NCBI RefSeq assembly: GCF_003014675.1
Contig: NZ_PYAU01000001.1
Location: forward strand, 2,294,001 to 2,358,000
Reading direction: 5' to 3'
DNA length: 64,000 bases
DNA from: Labedella gwakjiensis
Lineage (GTDB): Bacteria; Actinomycetota; Actinomycetes; Actinomycetales; Microbacteriaceae
The notes beneath the pieces were generated by a model. The model searched no databases. It had not been told where the DNA came from and worked only from the letters and a program-made list of their open reading frames with translations. The translations under genes were made by a program, and so were the position numbers. Below, piece after piece: positions 34,929 through 43,412 of the stretch (its first letter is position 1; every line of letters begins with the position of its first letter).

Positions 34929-34991
34929 GCATGTCCGCTTTGTGGTCCACTCGATGAGGCGGCGGGCGGTCGCCGGGCTGGAAGGACGGGA

Positions 34992-36863
34992 ATGGGACGA
35001 CGAGTCGCGGTTCGAGGCAAGCAGTCCCGGAGGAGAACCGCCAGGGTCCCGCTCCTCGCCGTCATCGCCGGAGGCGTCGTCCTCTCCCTCGGCGTCGCGG
35101 CATGCGCTGCGACGACGCGCTCGCATCGAGGAGTGAACGGCGCCGATTCGTCGGCCCTGTCCACGTCGGCGCCCCTGTCCTTCTCGCCGGAGCCCCCGCG
35201 CGCGCGAGACGCGCCGTCGGAGACCCTCACGCCGGCACCTCCTGCGTCCGCGGATCCCGTGCCGTCCGGGTCCGATCCATCCGAGCCCGTGTCGCCGGAA
35301 CCGGGGTCCTCCGAGCCTGTGTCGCCGGAACCGGAGTCCTCCGAGCCTGCGTCCTCCGATCGGGCAGCCGATGGAAGGACGCCGTCGGGCGAACCGGGCG
35401 ATTCGTCCGACGAGTCCGATCCGGCTGTCCTCACCACGGAGGATGAGCGCACGCTGCGGCTCTACTTCGAGGACACCTGGTCGTCCATGGACGCCATGCT
35501 CGTGGCGGAGACCGGGCTCGTGGCCGACCACATCGGAACCGATCTGCGCACGCCGGCGCCGTACACGTCTCCTACCAACATCGGCGGGTATCTCTGGTCG
35601 GTGGTCGCCGCCCGGGACCTGGGTGTCATCACGGCCGACGACGCCACAGCGCGGTTCCGCGCGACCCTGTCAACTCTGTCGACCCTGGAGCGCCACGGAC
35701 CGAGTGGCATGTTCTACAACTGGTACTCGCCTCAGACGGGGGCGAAGCTCACGGTGTGGCCGGACGACGACGAGACGATCACGCCGTTCCTCTCCTCAGT
35801 CGACAGCGGCTGGCTCGCCGCAGCGCTCCGTATCGTCGCCGCCGCCGACCCCGCCGTTGCCCACGACGCGATCGCGCTCTCGACGTCGATGGACTTCTCC
35901 TGGTTCCTCGACGAGGACGCCGCCGGCGGTGCCGGGCTCACACGGGTGGGGTTCTGGGAGCAGCGTCCCGGCGACGAGTGTTCGGAGATCGACGGCGAGG
36001 TGTTCTCCACCTGCTCCTCGTACAACACGATCGCGACGGAGGCCCGCATCGTCGCCTACGTCGGGATCGCGAACGGACAGATCCCCGAGACCACGTATGT
36101 CGCCCCCTCCCGCACCGGCCCCGTCGCGGTGTCGGGCGCCGGGTGGATGAAGGCGTCGAGTGGCACAACGCGAGACTACGACGGCGTCTCGGTGCTCGAG
36201 TCGACATATACGTACGACGGCATGAGCGTCGTCCCCTCGTGGGGTGGCAGCATGTTCGAGGAGCTCATGCCGGATCTCTTCGTGCCAGAGGAGGAGTGGG
36301 GTTCGCGCTCCTGGGCCCTCAATCATGCAGCCTTGGTCTCCGCGCAGAAGAGCCAGGCCGTCGGCGGGGCGGGGGAGGGCTACTGGGGCTTCAGCCCGGC
36401 AGCCGATCCGGCGGGCGGGTACGGCGAATTCGGGGTGGACGGTCTCAGCATCCGTTCGACCCTCGCGGCCGCGGGTCTCACCGGGTCAGCGGCAGGCTCG
36501 ACCGACCCTCGCCGCCCCGGTACCCCGGAGCGGGGCGGATCATCGACGACGTCGGATCGAGTCGTCACACCACACGCCTCGTTCCTCGCCCTCCCGTACG
36601 ACGCGCGCGGCGCTCTCGACAACCTCGAGCGCCTGGCGAACGACTTCGACATGTACGGCGCCGGCGGATTCGCCGATGCCGTCGACGTGGACAGCGGGCG
36701 TGTCGCGCAGACCTATCTGAGCCTCGACCAGTCCATGATCATCGCCGCCATCGGGAACGCGCTGGGTGATGATCTGCTCAAGGGATACTTCGTGGACGAT
36801 GCGTTCGAGGAGCAGGTCCGCCCGCTCGTGGAACAGCAGGTCTTCGGCACAACGCTCGGTTGA
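34992..36863 (+). CDS. lipoprotein glycoamylase-domain protein (GH144-like)
   Basis: A 623-residue paralogue of the preceding gene, sharing YTSPTNIGGYLW, GMFYNWYSP, WGGSMFEELMPDLFVPE, GYWGFSPAADPAGGY and VTPHASFLALPYD. It differs by a lipoprotein signal (VPLLAVIAGGVVLSLGVAAC, Cys38), so it would be fixed to the membrane, and by a Ser/Pro/Glu spacer (about residues 45-145) with repeats of PVSPEPGSSE. ATG 34992 (GAAGGACGGGA upstream) is chosen; an earlier GTG at 34917 lies inside the hairpin. Together with the secreted copy it may work on the same glycan at two places. Confidence 0.82.
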   Translation: MGRRVAVRGKQSRRRTARVPLLAVIAGGVVLSLGVAACAATTRSHRGVNGADSSALSTSAPLSFSPEPPRARDAPSETLTPAPPASADPVPSGSDPSEPVSPEPGSSEPVSPEPESSEPASSDRAADGRTPSGEPGDSSDESDPAVLTTEDERTLRLYFEDTWSSMDAMLVAETGLVADHIGTDLRTPAPYTSPTNIGGYLWSVVAARDLGVITADDATARFRATLSTLSTLERHGPSGMFYNWYSPQTGAKLTVWPDDDETITPFLSSVDSGWLAAALRIVAAADPAVAHDAIALSTSMDFSWFLDEDAAGGAGLTRVGFWEQRPGDECSEIDGEVFSTCSSYNTIATEARIVAYVGIANGQIPETTYVAPSRTGPVAVSGAGWMKASSGTTRDYDGVSVLESTYTYDGMSVVPSWGGSMFEELMPDLFVPEEEWGSRSWALNHAALVSAQKSQAVGGAGEGYWGFSPAADPAGGYGEFGVDGLSIRSTLAAAGLTGSAAGSTDPRRPGTPERGGSSTTSDRVVTPHASFLALPYDARGALDNLERLANDFDMYGAGGFADAVDVDSGRVAQTYLSLDQSMIIAAIGNALGDDLLKGYFVDDAFEEQVRPLVEQQVFGTTLG

Positions 36864-36894
36864 CGCCCTCCTGCGCGACGGGAGTGACGCGTCG

Positions 36895-38184
36895 TCAGTC
36901 CGCGACGCGTGCCGCGATGTCGCTGCGGTGGTGGGAGCCTTCGAGACCGATCGCGGAGATCGCGGTGTAGGCGCGCGCCCTCGCCTCGGTGAAGTCGGAC
37001 CCGACGGCGACCACGCTGAGCACTCGTCCTCCCGTCGCGACGAGCTCGCCGTCCCGCACGGCGGTGGCGGCGTGCGCGACGTGGACCCCGTCCACGGCGT
37101 CGGCGGCGTCGACGCCGCTGATCACACGACCCGTCACGGGGGCGGCCGGGTAGTTCTCGCTTGCGAGAACGACGGTCACCGCGACGGTGTCCGTGAATCG
37201 GGGCGGTTCGACGCGATCGAGCGTTCCCGTCGCCGCCGCGAACAGCAGCTCCGACAGCGGAGTGGCGAGGCGAGGCAGCACGACCTGCGTCTCGGGGTCA
37301 CCGAAGCGCGCGTTGAATTCGATGACGCGGATCCCCCGGTCGGAGTCGCCCTCCCGCTTCGACGTGAGGATGAGCCCGGCGTAGAGCAAGCCGACGAAAG
37401 GCGTCTGCTCCTCCGCGAGCCGGCGGATGACGGGGCGGGCGACCGTCTCGGTGACCTCGGCGACGAAGTCGGCCTCGGAGTCGAAAGCCCCGTCGAGCCA
37501 GGGGAGGGGAGAATAGGCGCCCATGCCTCCGGTGTTCGGACCGGTGTCGCCGTCTCCTGCGCGCTTGAAGTCCTGGGCGGGGGAGAGCGGGACCACGGTG
37601 TGGCCGTCGCTCACGAAGAAGAGGGAGACCTCCTGCCCGTCGAGGAACTCCTCCACCAGGACGCTCCCGGAGCCGAGGAAGGCGTGGGCGTGGGCGACCG
37701 CGGCGTCGCGATCCGACGTGACGATGACTCCCTTGCCGGCGGCGAGCCCATCGGCCTTCACCACGTACGGAGCCCCGAACTCGTCGAGGGCCGCTTCGAC
37801 CTCGGCGGACGTGCCGGCGCGCACGGCGCGGCCCGTCGGCACGCCGGCTTCCTCCATCACGTGCTTCGCGAACGACTTCGATCCTTCGAGCGCGGCCGCC
37901 GCGCGGCCCGGACCGAACACGGGGATGCCCTGCTCGCGGAGCTCGTCGGCGACACCCGCGACGAGCGGCGCCTCCGGCCCGATGATCACGAGGTCGATAC
38001 CGTGCGCGATCGCGTGGTTCGCCACCGCGACGGGATCGTTGGCATCGAGGTCGACGGTGCCGACGGCGCGACCGATCCCGGCGTTGCCGGGTGCCGCAGT
38101 GATCTCGTGTTGCTCGCCCTCCGACAGGAGCGAGAGGACGATGGCGTGCTCGCGGGCGCCGGAGCCGAGGACGAGGATCTTCAC
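36895..38184 (-). CDS. purD: phosphoribosylamine-glycine ligase (PurD)
   Basis: GAR synthetase (429 residues), an ATP-grasp enzyme that joins phosphoribosylamine to glycine in step 2 of purine synthesis. It opens KILVLGSGAREHAIVLSL; family motifs are IIGPEAPLVAG, AAALEGSKSFAKHVM, VKADGLAAGKGVIV, GPNTGGMGAYSP and IEFNARFGDPETQVVLPRL. GTG 38184 is taken; a second GTG six bases upstream would give two extra residues. It ends 31 bp before the convergent glycoamylase paralogue and is divergent from the sterol-carrier-like gene, with only 19 bp between starts, so the two promoters overlap or the transcripts are leaderless. Confidence 0.96.
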   Translation of the reverse strand: MKILVLGSGAREHAIVLSLLSEGEQHEITAAPGNAGIGRAVGTVDLDANDPVAVANHAIAHGIDLVIIGPEAPLVAGVADELREQGIPVFGPGRAAAALEGSKSFAKHVMEEAGVPTGRAVRAGTSAEVEAALDEFGAPYVVKADGLAAGKGVIVTSDRDAAVAHAHAFLGSGSVLVEEFLDGQEVSLFFVSDGHTVVPLSPAQDFKRAGDGDTGPNTGGMGAYSPLPWLDGAFDSEADFVAEVTETVARPVIRRLAEEQTPFVGLLYAGLILTSKREGDSDRGIRVIEFNARFGDPETQVVLPRLATPLSELLFAAATGTLDRVEPPRFTDTVAVTVVLASENYPAAPVTGRVISGVDAADAVDGVHVAHAATAVRDGELVATGGRVLSVVAVGSDFTEARARAYTAISAIGLEGSHHRSDIAARVAD

Positions 38185-38203
38185 GGCCACTAGCCTATTG
38201 GTC

Positions 38204-38578
38204 ATGGCACGAGCACGGATTCCCGACGGTGAGGGTCGTCGCGCCGTCGCCGACGCTCGCGGAGGCGACGCCGCGAAACCCGTCGTCGCGACCGCGGTGC
38301 GGTACACGCTGCAGCACCTCGGCGAGGTCGCGCCCGGACACACGGTGGAGGTCCGCGTTCCCCCGTACGCCGCGATCCAGTGCATCGAGGGACCTCGCCA
38401 CACCCGGGGGACGCCGCCGAACGTGGTCGAGACCGACGCGCGCACGTGGCTCGCCCTCGCGAGCGGGGAACTGACGTGGGCCGACGCTCTCTCCTCCGGC
38501 ACGGTGCACGCCTCGGGCTCTCGGGCGGACCTCACCGAGGTCCTTCCCCTCCGGTTCCCCGGCGGTCCGACTCGCTGA
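38204..38578 (+). CDS. sterol carrier-like (SCP2 fold) protein
   Basis: A 124-residue protein of the actinobacterial sterol-carrier family, an SCP2-like fold. Pattern: VRVPPYAAIQCIEGPRH, then TPPNVVETDARTWLALASGELTWADAL and SGTVHASGSRADLTEVLPL. It is conserved next to purine genes in actinobacteria but its ligand and role are not known. The start ATG 38204 lies 19 bp from the divergent purD start. Confidence 0.85.
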   Translation: MARARIPDGEGRRAVADARGGDAAKPVVATAVRYTLQHLGEVAPGHTVEVRVPPYAAIQCIEGPRHTRGTPPNVVETDARTWLALASGELTWADALSSGTVHASGSRADLTEVLPLRFPGGPTR

Positions 38579-38646
38579 ACCGGGTGCGCCGCGGGCCAGC
38601 CGCCGACCCGTCGCCGCAAAGAGGCGAGGTGGGGGAGAATGGGACG

Positions 38647-39093
38647 GTGACCTCCGACCAGCCCTCTCCCGTCGACCCGCAGGAACCGGCGCCCTCACGG
38701 GAGCGGGTCATCGTGCACCGCGCGCCGAAGATCTGGGGCTTCCTCGGGCTCGGCGCCATCCTCGGTGTGGTCGCGACCCTCGTGCTGACGCTGCTCTTCC
38801 GCCCCGCCGACGGTGCTGCCACGGTGACGGAGGACGGCACGGAGTTCGGCCTCTCGCAGGTCTTCGGTTTCCTGCTCGTCTGCCTCATCCCCCTCGGCGC
38901 GGCGCTCGGCGCCGTCGTCGCGATCGTTCTCGATCGGGTGCTGTCACGACGAGCCGTCGAGGTCGACGTCGAACGGATCGATGTCGCCACGCCGTCCGAC
39001 ACGTCGGACCCGACCGAGATTCCCTCCTCGACAGAAGCCCCCGAACCCACAGCTCCGCCCACGACACCGAACGAGGACACGGCCAGATCATGA
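38647..39093 (+). CDS. two-helix membrane protein coupled to purM
   Basis: A 148-residue protein with a proline-rich cytoplasmic N-terminus and two membrane helices: about residues 29-51 (WGFLGLGAILGVVATLVLTLLF) and 73-98. A C-terminal Thr/Pro/Glu-rich tail (TEAPEPTAPPTTPNEDTA) follows. The function is unknown; a similar protein sits in this position in related genomes and is sometimes misnamed as a transporter. The start is GTG 38647 (GGTGGGGGAGAATGGGACG upstream). The stop overlaps the purM start by 4 bp, so it is translated with purM. Confidence 0.72.
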   Translation: MTSDQPSPVDPQEPAPSRERVIVHRAPKIWGFLGLGAILGVVATLVLTLLFRPADGAATVTEDGTEFGLSQVFGFLLVCLIPLGAALGAVVAIVLDRVLSRRAVEVDVERIDVATPSDTSDPTEIPSSTEAPEPTAPPTTPNEDTARS

Positions 39094-40196
39094 GCTCAGC
39101 AGACACCTACCGCGACGCCGGAGTCGACACCGCGGCGGGAGACCGCGCCGTCGACCTCATGAAGGCCGCCGTCTCCGCGACGCACGGCCCGGAGGTCCTC
39201 GGCGGTGTCGGCGGCTTCGCCGGGCTCTTCGATGCCTCGGCCCTGACTCGGTACCGATCGCCGCTCCTCGCGACGTCGACTGACGGTGTCGGCACGAAGA
39301 TCGCCCTCGCGCAGGCCGTCGACCGGCACGACACGATCGGGCAGGACCTCGTCGGCATGGTGGTCGACGACATCGTCGTGGTCGGCGCCAAGCCGCTCTT
39401 CATGACGGACTACATCGCGTGCGGCCGCGTCGTGCCCGAGCGGATCGCGTCCATCGTCACCGGCATCGCTCGCGCGTGCGAGGCCACGGGCACGGCCCTC
39501 GTCGGCGGGGAGACAGCCGAGCACCCCGGCCTCATGCAGCCGGACGACTACGACGTGGCCGGTGCGGCGACGGGCGTGGTCGAGGCTGACGCCGTGCTCG
39601 GCGCCGAGCGGGTACGCGACGGCGACGTCGTGCTGGCGCTCGAATCGTCCGGTCTCCACTCGAACGGCTTCTCCCTCGTGCGGCACATCCTCGCCTCGCG
39701 CGGAATCGGGCTCACGGAGCACTCGGACGACCTCGGTGGGGTCGTCGCCGAGGTTCTCCTCGAACCCACCCGCCTCTACACGGCACCACTGCTCGCCGTC
39801 CTCGGGGACGAGCGCACCTCCGGTGCCGTGCACTCGCTCTCCCACGTCACGGGCGGCGGGATCGCCGCCAACCTCGCCCGCGTCCTGCCGCGCGGATCGT
39901 GGGTGGAGGTGGACCGCTCCACGTGGTCGCCCGCACTGGTGTTCCGTGCGCTCAGCGGCCTCGCCGGCACGAGCCTCGAGAGCTCCGAGGGCACGTGGAA
40001 TCTCGGCATCGGATTCTTCGCCGTCGTGGACGCCGCCTCCGCCGGTGCCGTCGCGGATCTCCTCACCGCCGGTGGCATCCCCACGTGGCCGGTCGGCACC
40101 GTCTCGACGACGCAGCGCGACCTCGCCGGGTTCGAGCAGGGTGCGAAGGGCGTCGACGGCGGAGCGGTGCGACTCGTCGGAGCCTACGCGGACTGA
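39090..40196 (+). CDS. purM: phosphoribosylformylglycinamidine cyclo-ligase (PurM)
   Basis: AIR synthetase (368 residues), ATP-dependent ring closure of FGAM to AIR. Marks: AGVDTAAGDRAVDLM near the start, LLATSTDGVGTKIALA, VGGETAEHPGLM, ESSGLHSNGFSLVR and SHVTGGGIAANLARVLP. The start is ATG 39090, overlapping the previous stop by 4 bp. purF follows after 116 bp on the same strand. Order here is purM-purF, the reverse of the more usual purF-purM. Confidence 0.96.
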   Translation: MSSADTYRDAGVDTAAGDRAVDLMKAAVSATHGPEVLGGVGGFAGLFDASALTRYRSPLLATSTDGVGTKIALAQAVDRHDTIGQDLVGMVVDDIVVVGAKPLFMTDYIACGRVVPERIASIVTGIARACEATGTALVGGETAEHPGLMQPDDYDVAGAATGVVEADAVLGAERVRDGDVVLALESSGLHSNGFSLVRHILASRGIGLTEHSDDLGGVVAEVLLEPTRLYTAPLLAVLGDERTSGAVHSLSHVTGGGIAANLARVLPRGSWVEVDRSTWSPALVFRALSGLAGTSLESSEGTWNLGIGFFAVVDAASAGAVADLLTAGGIPTWPVGTVSTTQRDLAGFEQGAKGVDGGAVRLVGAYAD

Positions 40197-40312
40197 TCCG
40201 TTCAGCCGGGCTCGTCGAGAGCACCATCGGAGGACCCGGACCTCGCGCGGTATGCGAGACTAGTGGGGTCCGCTCGGACACTTCCCAGATCCCCCAGGAG
40301 CCAGCGCCCAGC

Positions 40313-41770
40313 ATGTGCGGCATCGTCGGAATCGTCTCGCATGAGCCGGTCAACCAGCAGGTCTATGACAGCCTCCTCCTCCTGCAGCACCGCGGCCAGG
40401 ATTCCACCGGTATCGCGACGGTCGACGGCTCCACGGTGCACATCAAGAAGGCCAAGGGGCAGGTGCGGGAGGCATTCCGTACGCGCGACATGCGCTCCCT
40501 GCTCGGCACGGTCGGCCTCGGTCACGTGCGCTACGCCACCAAGGGTGATGCGGCCAACGAGCACGAGGCGCAGCCGTTCTACGTGAACGCCCCGTACGGC
40601 ATCGTCCTCGTGCACAACGGCAACCTCACCAACACGCGCGAGCTCGCCGACGACCTGTTCCACGTCGACCGCCGTCACGTGAACTCCACGAGCGACACCG
40701 AGATGCTCCTCAACGTGCTCGCGACCGAGCTGCAGGGGCAGGTCTCCGGTCTTGATCTGGACCCCGACCAGGTGTTCGCCGCCGTCTCGCAGGTGCACGA
40801 GCGTGTCGAGGGCTCCTACGCGGCCATCGCGATGATCGCCGGACACGGACTGCTCGCCTTCCGCGACCCGTTCGGCATCCGCCCCCTGGTCCTCGGCCGT
40901 CGCGCCGCGGGGCTCGTGGGAGACGAGTGGATCGTCGCATCGGAGTCCCTCGTCCTCGAGGCGAGCGGATACGAGGTCGTCCGAGAGATCGCGCCGGGCG
41001 AGGCCGTCTTCATCGCGATGAACGGCGAGTTCTACTCGCGCCAGTGCGCGAAGGAGCCGCGACTCGTGCCGTGCTCGTTCGAGTACGTCTACCTGGCTCG
41101 CCCCGACTCCATCATGAACGGCATCTCCGTGTACGAGGCGCGACTGCGCCTCGGCAACCGCCTCGCCGACACGATCGCGAAGTACACGCCGGCCGGCGAC
41201 ATCGACGTGGTCATGCCGATCCCCGACTCCTCGCGCCCCGCCGCCATGCAGGTGGCCCAGAAACTCGGCGTCGAGTACCGCGAGGGCTTCTACAAGAACC
41301 GCTACGTCGGCCGCACCTTCATCATGCCCGGCCAGGCGGAGCGCAAGAAGAGCGTCCGGCAGAAGCTCAACGCGATGTCGAGCGAGTTCAAGGGCAAGAA
41401 CATCCTCATCGTCGACGACTCGATCGTGCGCGGCACGACCTCCAAGGAGATCGTCGACATGGCGAGGATGGCCGGCGCGAACAAGGTCACCTTCACGTCG
41501 GCCGCGCCGCCCGTTCGCTACCCGCACGTGTACGGCATCAACATGCCGACGCGGCGCGAGCTGATCGCCGCCGGCCGGAAGATCCCCGAGATCGCCCGCG
41601 AGCTCGGCGCCGACCACCTCATCTATCAGGAGGTCGAGGACATGGAGTCCGCGATCATCGAGGGCTCGAACGTCACGAACCTCGAGATGAGCTGCTTCAC
41701 GGGCGACTACGTCACGGGCACCGTCTCGCAGGAGTACCTCGACTGGGTGGAGCGCACGCAGCTCTCCTAG
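40313..41770 (+). CDS. purF: amidophosphoribosyltransferase (PurF)
   Basis: The first committed enzyme of purine synthesis (485 residues): PRPP and glutamine give phosphoribosylamine. The N-terminal nucleophile Cys2 is exposed once Met is removed (MCGIVGIVS), so there is no propeptide. The glutaminase domain runs to about 240 (VHNGNLTNTRELAD), and the PRPP-binding VDDSIVRGTTSKEIV is near 371-385. Cysteines at SFEYVY-CS and LEMSCFTG resemble the Fe-S ligand region of the Bacillus type, but not every ligand could be checked by eye. It is preceded by a 116-bp gap and convergent with the Nudix gene (9 bp). Confidence 0.96.
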   Translation: MCGIVGIVSHEPVNQQVYDSLLLLQHRGQDSTGIATVDGSTVHIKKAKGQVREAFRTRDMRSLLGTVGLGHVRYATKGDAANEHEAQPFYVNAPYGIVLVHNGNLTNTRELADDLFHVDRRHVNSTSDTEMLLNVLATELQGQVSGLDLDPDQVFAAVSQVHERVEGSYAAIAMIAGHGLLAFRDPFGIRPLVLGRRAAGLVGDEWIVASESLVLEASGYEVVREIAPGEAVFIAMNGEFYSRQCAKEPRLVPCSFEYVYLARPDSIMNGISVYEARLRLGNRLADTIAKYTPAGDIDVVMPIPDSSRPAAMQVAQKLGVEYREGFYKNRYVGRTFIMPGQAERKKSVRQKLNAMSSEFKGKNILIVDDSIVRGTTSKEIVDMARMAGANKVTFTSAAPPVRYPHVYGINMPTRRELIAAGRKIPEIARELGADHLIYQEVEDMESAIIEGSNVTNLEMSCFTGDYVTGTVSQEYLDWVERTQLS

Positions 41771-41779
41771 AGGAGGCGG

Positions 41780-42430
41780 TCAGCGGGCGAAGGGTCCGGA
41801 CAGGACCGACCATTGCAGCAGCATGATGGTCTTGGCATCGATGATGCTCGAGCCGATCTCAGCGACCGCGTCGTCGACGTCCAGTTCGAGCACCTCGATG
41901 TCCTCGCCCTCCGCCTCGAGTCCGGCACGAGTGCCATCGAGCCCGCCCGCGACGTAGGGCGCGGCGAAGAAGTGCAGCCGCTCCGTCACGGATCCGGGGC
42001 TCATGTACGCGTCGAAGACGTGCTCCACCTCGCCGAGCACGACTCCGGTCTCCTCCTCGGCCTCGCGCCGGATGGCCGTCTCGGGTGAGTCGTCGTCGAG
42101 CAGGCCGGCCGCGGTCTCGACGAGCATGCCGTCGGGATGGCCGTTCACGTAGGCGGGGAAACGGAACTGCCGCGTGAGGAGCACGGTGCGCCGCTCGGCG
42201 TCGTAGAGCAGGATCGTCGCCCCGTTGCCGCGATCGTAGGTCTCGCGGCGCTGCGTGGTCCACTCTCCCGCCGCGTCCTGCACCTCGAGGGTGGTTGCTC
42301 GCGTGACGTGCCAGTCGGTCGAGAGGACCTCGACATCGACGATCCGGACCCGCGGGTTCCCTGAAAGGTCACGGCCGACGGCATCGAGACCGGTCCGTCC
42401 TCGGCCATCGGGTTCGTCGACTCCACGCAT
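41780..42430 (-). CDS. Nudix hydrolase, NudK/ADP-ribose pyrophosphatase type
   Basis: A 216-residue Nudix hydrolase. The Nudix box is AAGLLDDDSPETAIRREAEEET, close to the GDP-mannose pyrophosphatase NudK version (GLLDxDxPExxIRxEAxEETG). The catalytic glutamates REAEEETG are intact; upstream, TRQFRFPAYVN and the C-terminal EVLELDVDDAVAEIG complete the family. It probably splits a nucleoside-diphosphate sugar or ADP-ribose into two monophosphates in the cytoplasm. Other starts in the first 50 residues are possible. It is divergent from the TIGR02611 gene with 84 bp between. Confidence 0.85.
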   Translation of the reverse strand: MRGVDEPDGRGRTGLDAVGRDLSGNPRVRIVDVEVLSTDWHVTRATTLEVQDAAGEWTTQRRETYDRGNGATILLYDAERRTVLLTRQFRFPAYVNGHPDGMLVETAAGLLDDDSPETAIRREAEEETGVVLGEVEHVFDAYMSPGSVTERLHFFAAPYVAGGLDGTRAGLEAEGEDIEVLELDVDDAVAEIGSSIIDAKTIMLLQWSVLSGPFAR

Positions 42431-42514
42431 CGGCTCTCCATTCGTCGTCGGTCACGCCGGAACCCCCACTCAGTGGTCAGGCTCGATCGCAACGAATCGT
42501 ATACCGTTGAGGGC

Positions 42515-42898
42515 ATGGACGATCCACGAGCGTCCGACGGTCGGCTCCCCGCCGACGTCGCTCAGGACATCGAGGGGGGCGAGGATCCGCGTCATCCGCT
42601 CCGACGGCTGCTCGCGCGGTTGCGACGACGAATCGATAGGTATCCGCGTCTTCGCACGGTCTACCGGGTCGTCGTCGGGATCATCGGTGGAAGCGTCGCC
42701 GTTCTCGGACTGGCCCTCGTTCCGCTGCCGGGACCCGGGTGGCTCGTCGTGTTCCTCGGACTCGCGGTCCTCGGCACCGAGTTCGCATGGGCTCGTCGAT
42801 CAGCGGCGAGACTCAAACGCCTGCTCGCCCGATTCTGGGCGTGGTGGCGAGCGCGTCGCGATCGCACGCGGACCAGCCCGGCCGACGGCGCAGGCTGA
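42515..42898 (+). CDS. TIGR02611 (PGPGW) membrane protein
   Basis: A 127-residue actinobacterial membrane protein with two helices around the hallmark PLPGPGWLVVFLGLAVLGTEF and a basic C-terminal tail. The function is unknown. ATG 42515 stands only 10 bp after a TATACC box (42500-42505), so the transcript probably begins at or near the start codon (leaderless), consistent with the weak ribosome-binding site. It is convergent with the DUF3073 gene (17 bp). Confidence 0.8.
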   Translation: MDDPRASDGRLPADVAQDIEGGEDPRHPLRRLLARLRRRIDRYPRLRTVYRVVVGIIGGSVAVLGLALVPLPGPGWLVVFLGLAVLGTEFAWARRSAARLKRLLARFWAWWRARRDRTRTSPADGAG

Positions 42899-42915
42899 CT
42901 CCAGGGAAGCGTGGG

Positions 42916-43107
42916 TTACGCGCGCTTCGACTCGTCCGAGCCGTCGGAGGCGTACTCCGACCACTTCGCGATCTCCTCGTCGGAGTATCCCTCATGGGCG
43001 TGGCCCGTGAGTTCGCGTTCGAGCGCATCGTAGTTCACATCGGGGCTGTAGGACTTGAGCTCCCGTGCGATCTTCGTGTGCTTTGCCTTCTGACGGCCAC
43101 GCCCCAT
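42916..43107 (-). CDS. DUF3073 domain protein
   Basis: A 63-residue basic-then-acidic protein, MGRGRQKAKHTKIARELKS then NYDALERELTGHAHEGYSDEEIAKW, the signature of DUF3073, a small family found almost only in actinobacteria. The role is unknown. ATG 43107 has AAGGGGG at 6 nt. It is adjacent to purine genes in many actinobacteria, as here. Confidence 0.9.
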   Translation of the reverse strand: MGRGRQKAKHTKIARELKSYSPDVNYDALERELTGHAHEGYSDEEIAKWSEYASDGSDESKRA

Positions 43108-43412
43108 GCGAGACCCCCTTACGATTCGGTGACCGGCCCACGATGCGGGAATCGACTGGACCCGGGAGGATCGACCGTACGGACGTGCCGTGCGGAGCAT
43201 GCTCTGCGGGTCAGGGATTCTCGATGTGGCGAACCGGCGGTTTCACTAACCAGAGAACGACTAAGACTGCCTCTGAGTCTACCACGGCGCCTCTCCCGTC
43301 GTCGCCGTCGCCGCGCGGGGCCCGGCCCGTGCGGTCGAGCGCCGAATGCGTACAATGAGGGCGACCGCCGTCGTGTGACCGTACACATCGACCCTGATTC
43401 TTGGAGCGCGCA
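43108..43412. other. intergenic region between DUF3073 gene and LacI-family gene
   Basis: 305 bp without a gene. It must hold divergent promoters. Seen: an imperfect palindrome AGACT-N7-AGTCT (43264-43280), a TACAAT -10-like box for the LacI-family gene at 43351-43356 and the operator at 43374-43387. The segment around 43241-43280 is more AT-rich than its surroundings. No RNA gene was recognised. Confidence 0.6.
43374..43387. promoter_or_regulatory. LacI-type operator upstream of regulator gene
   Basis: TGTGACCGTACACA, an imperfect palindrome of the form TGTGnnCGnnCACA. It lies 25 bp upstream of the ATG of the LacI-family gene and about 18 bp downstream of the TACAAT -10-like box, suggesting autorepression. 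The same pattern is found at 44558-44571. Confidence 0.65.

Noticed and set aside
34917-34991. Earlier GTG start for the second glycoamylase paralogue
   Set aside because: It lies within the right arm of the hairpin and would bury the lipoprotein signal peptide; ATG 34992 has a better ribosome-binding site.
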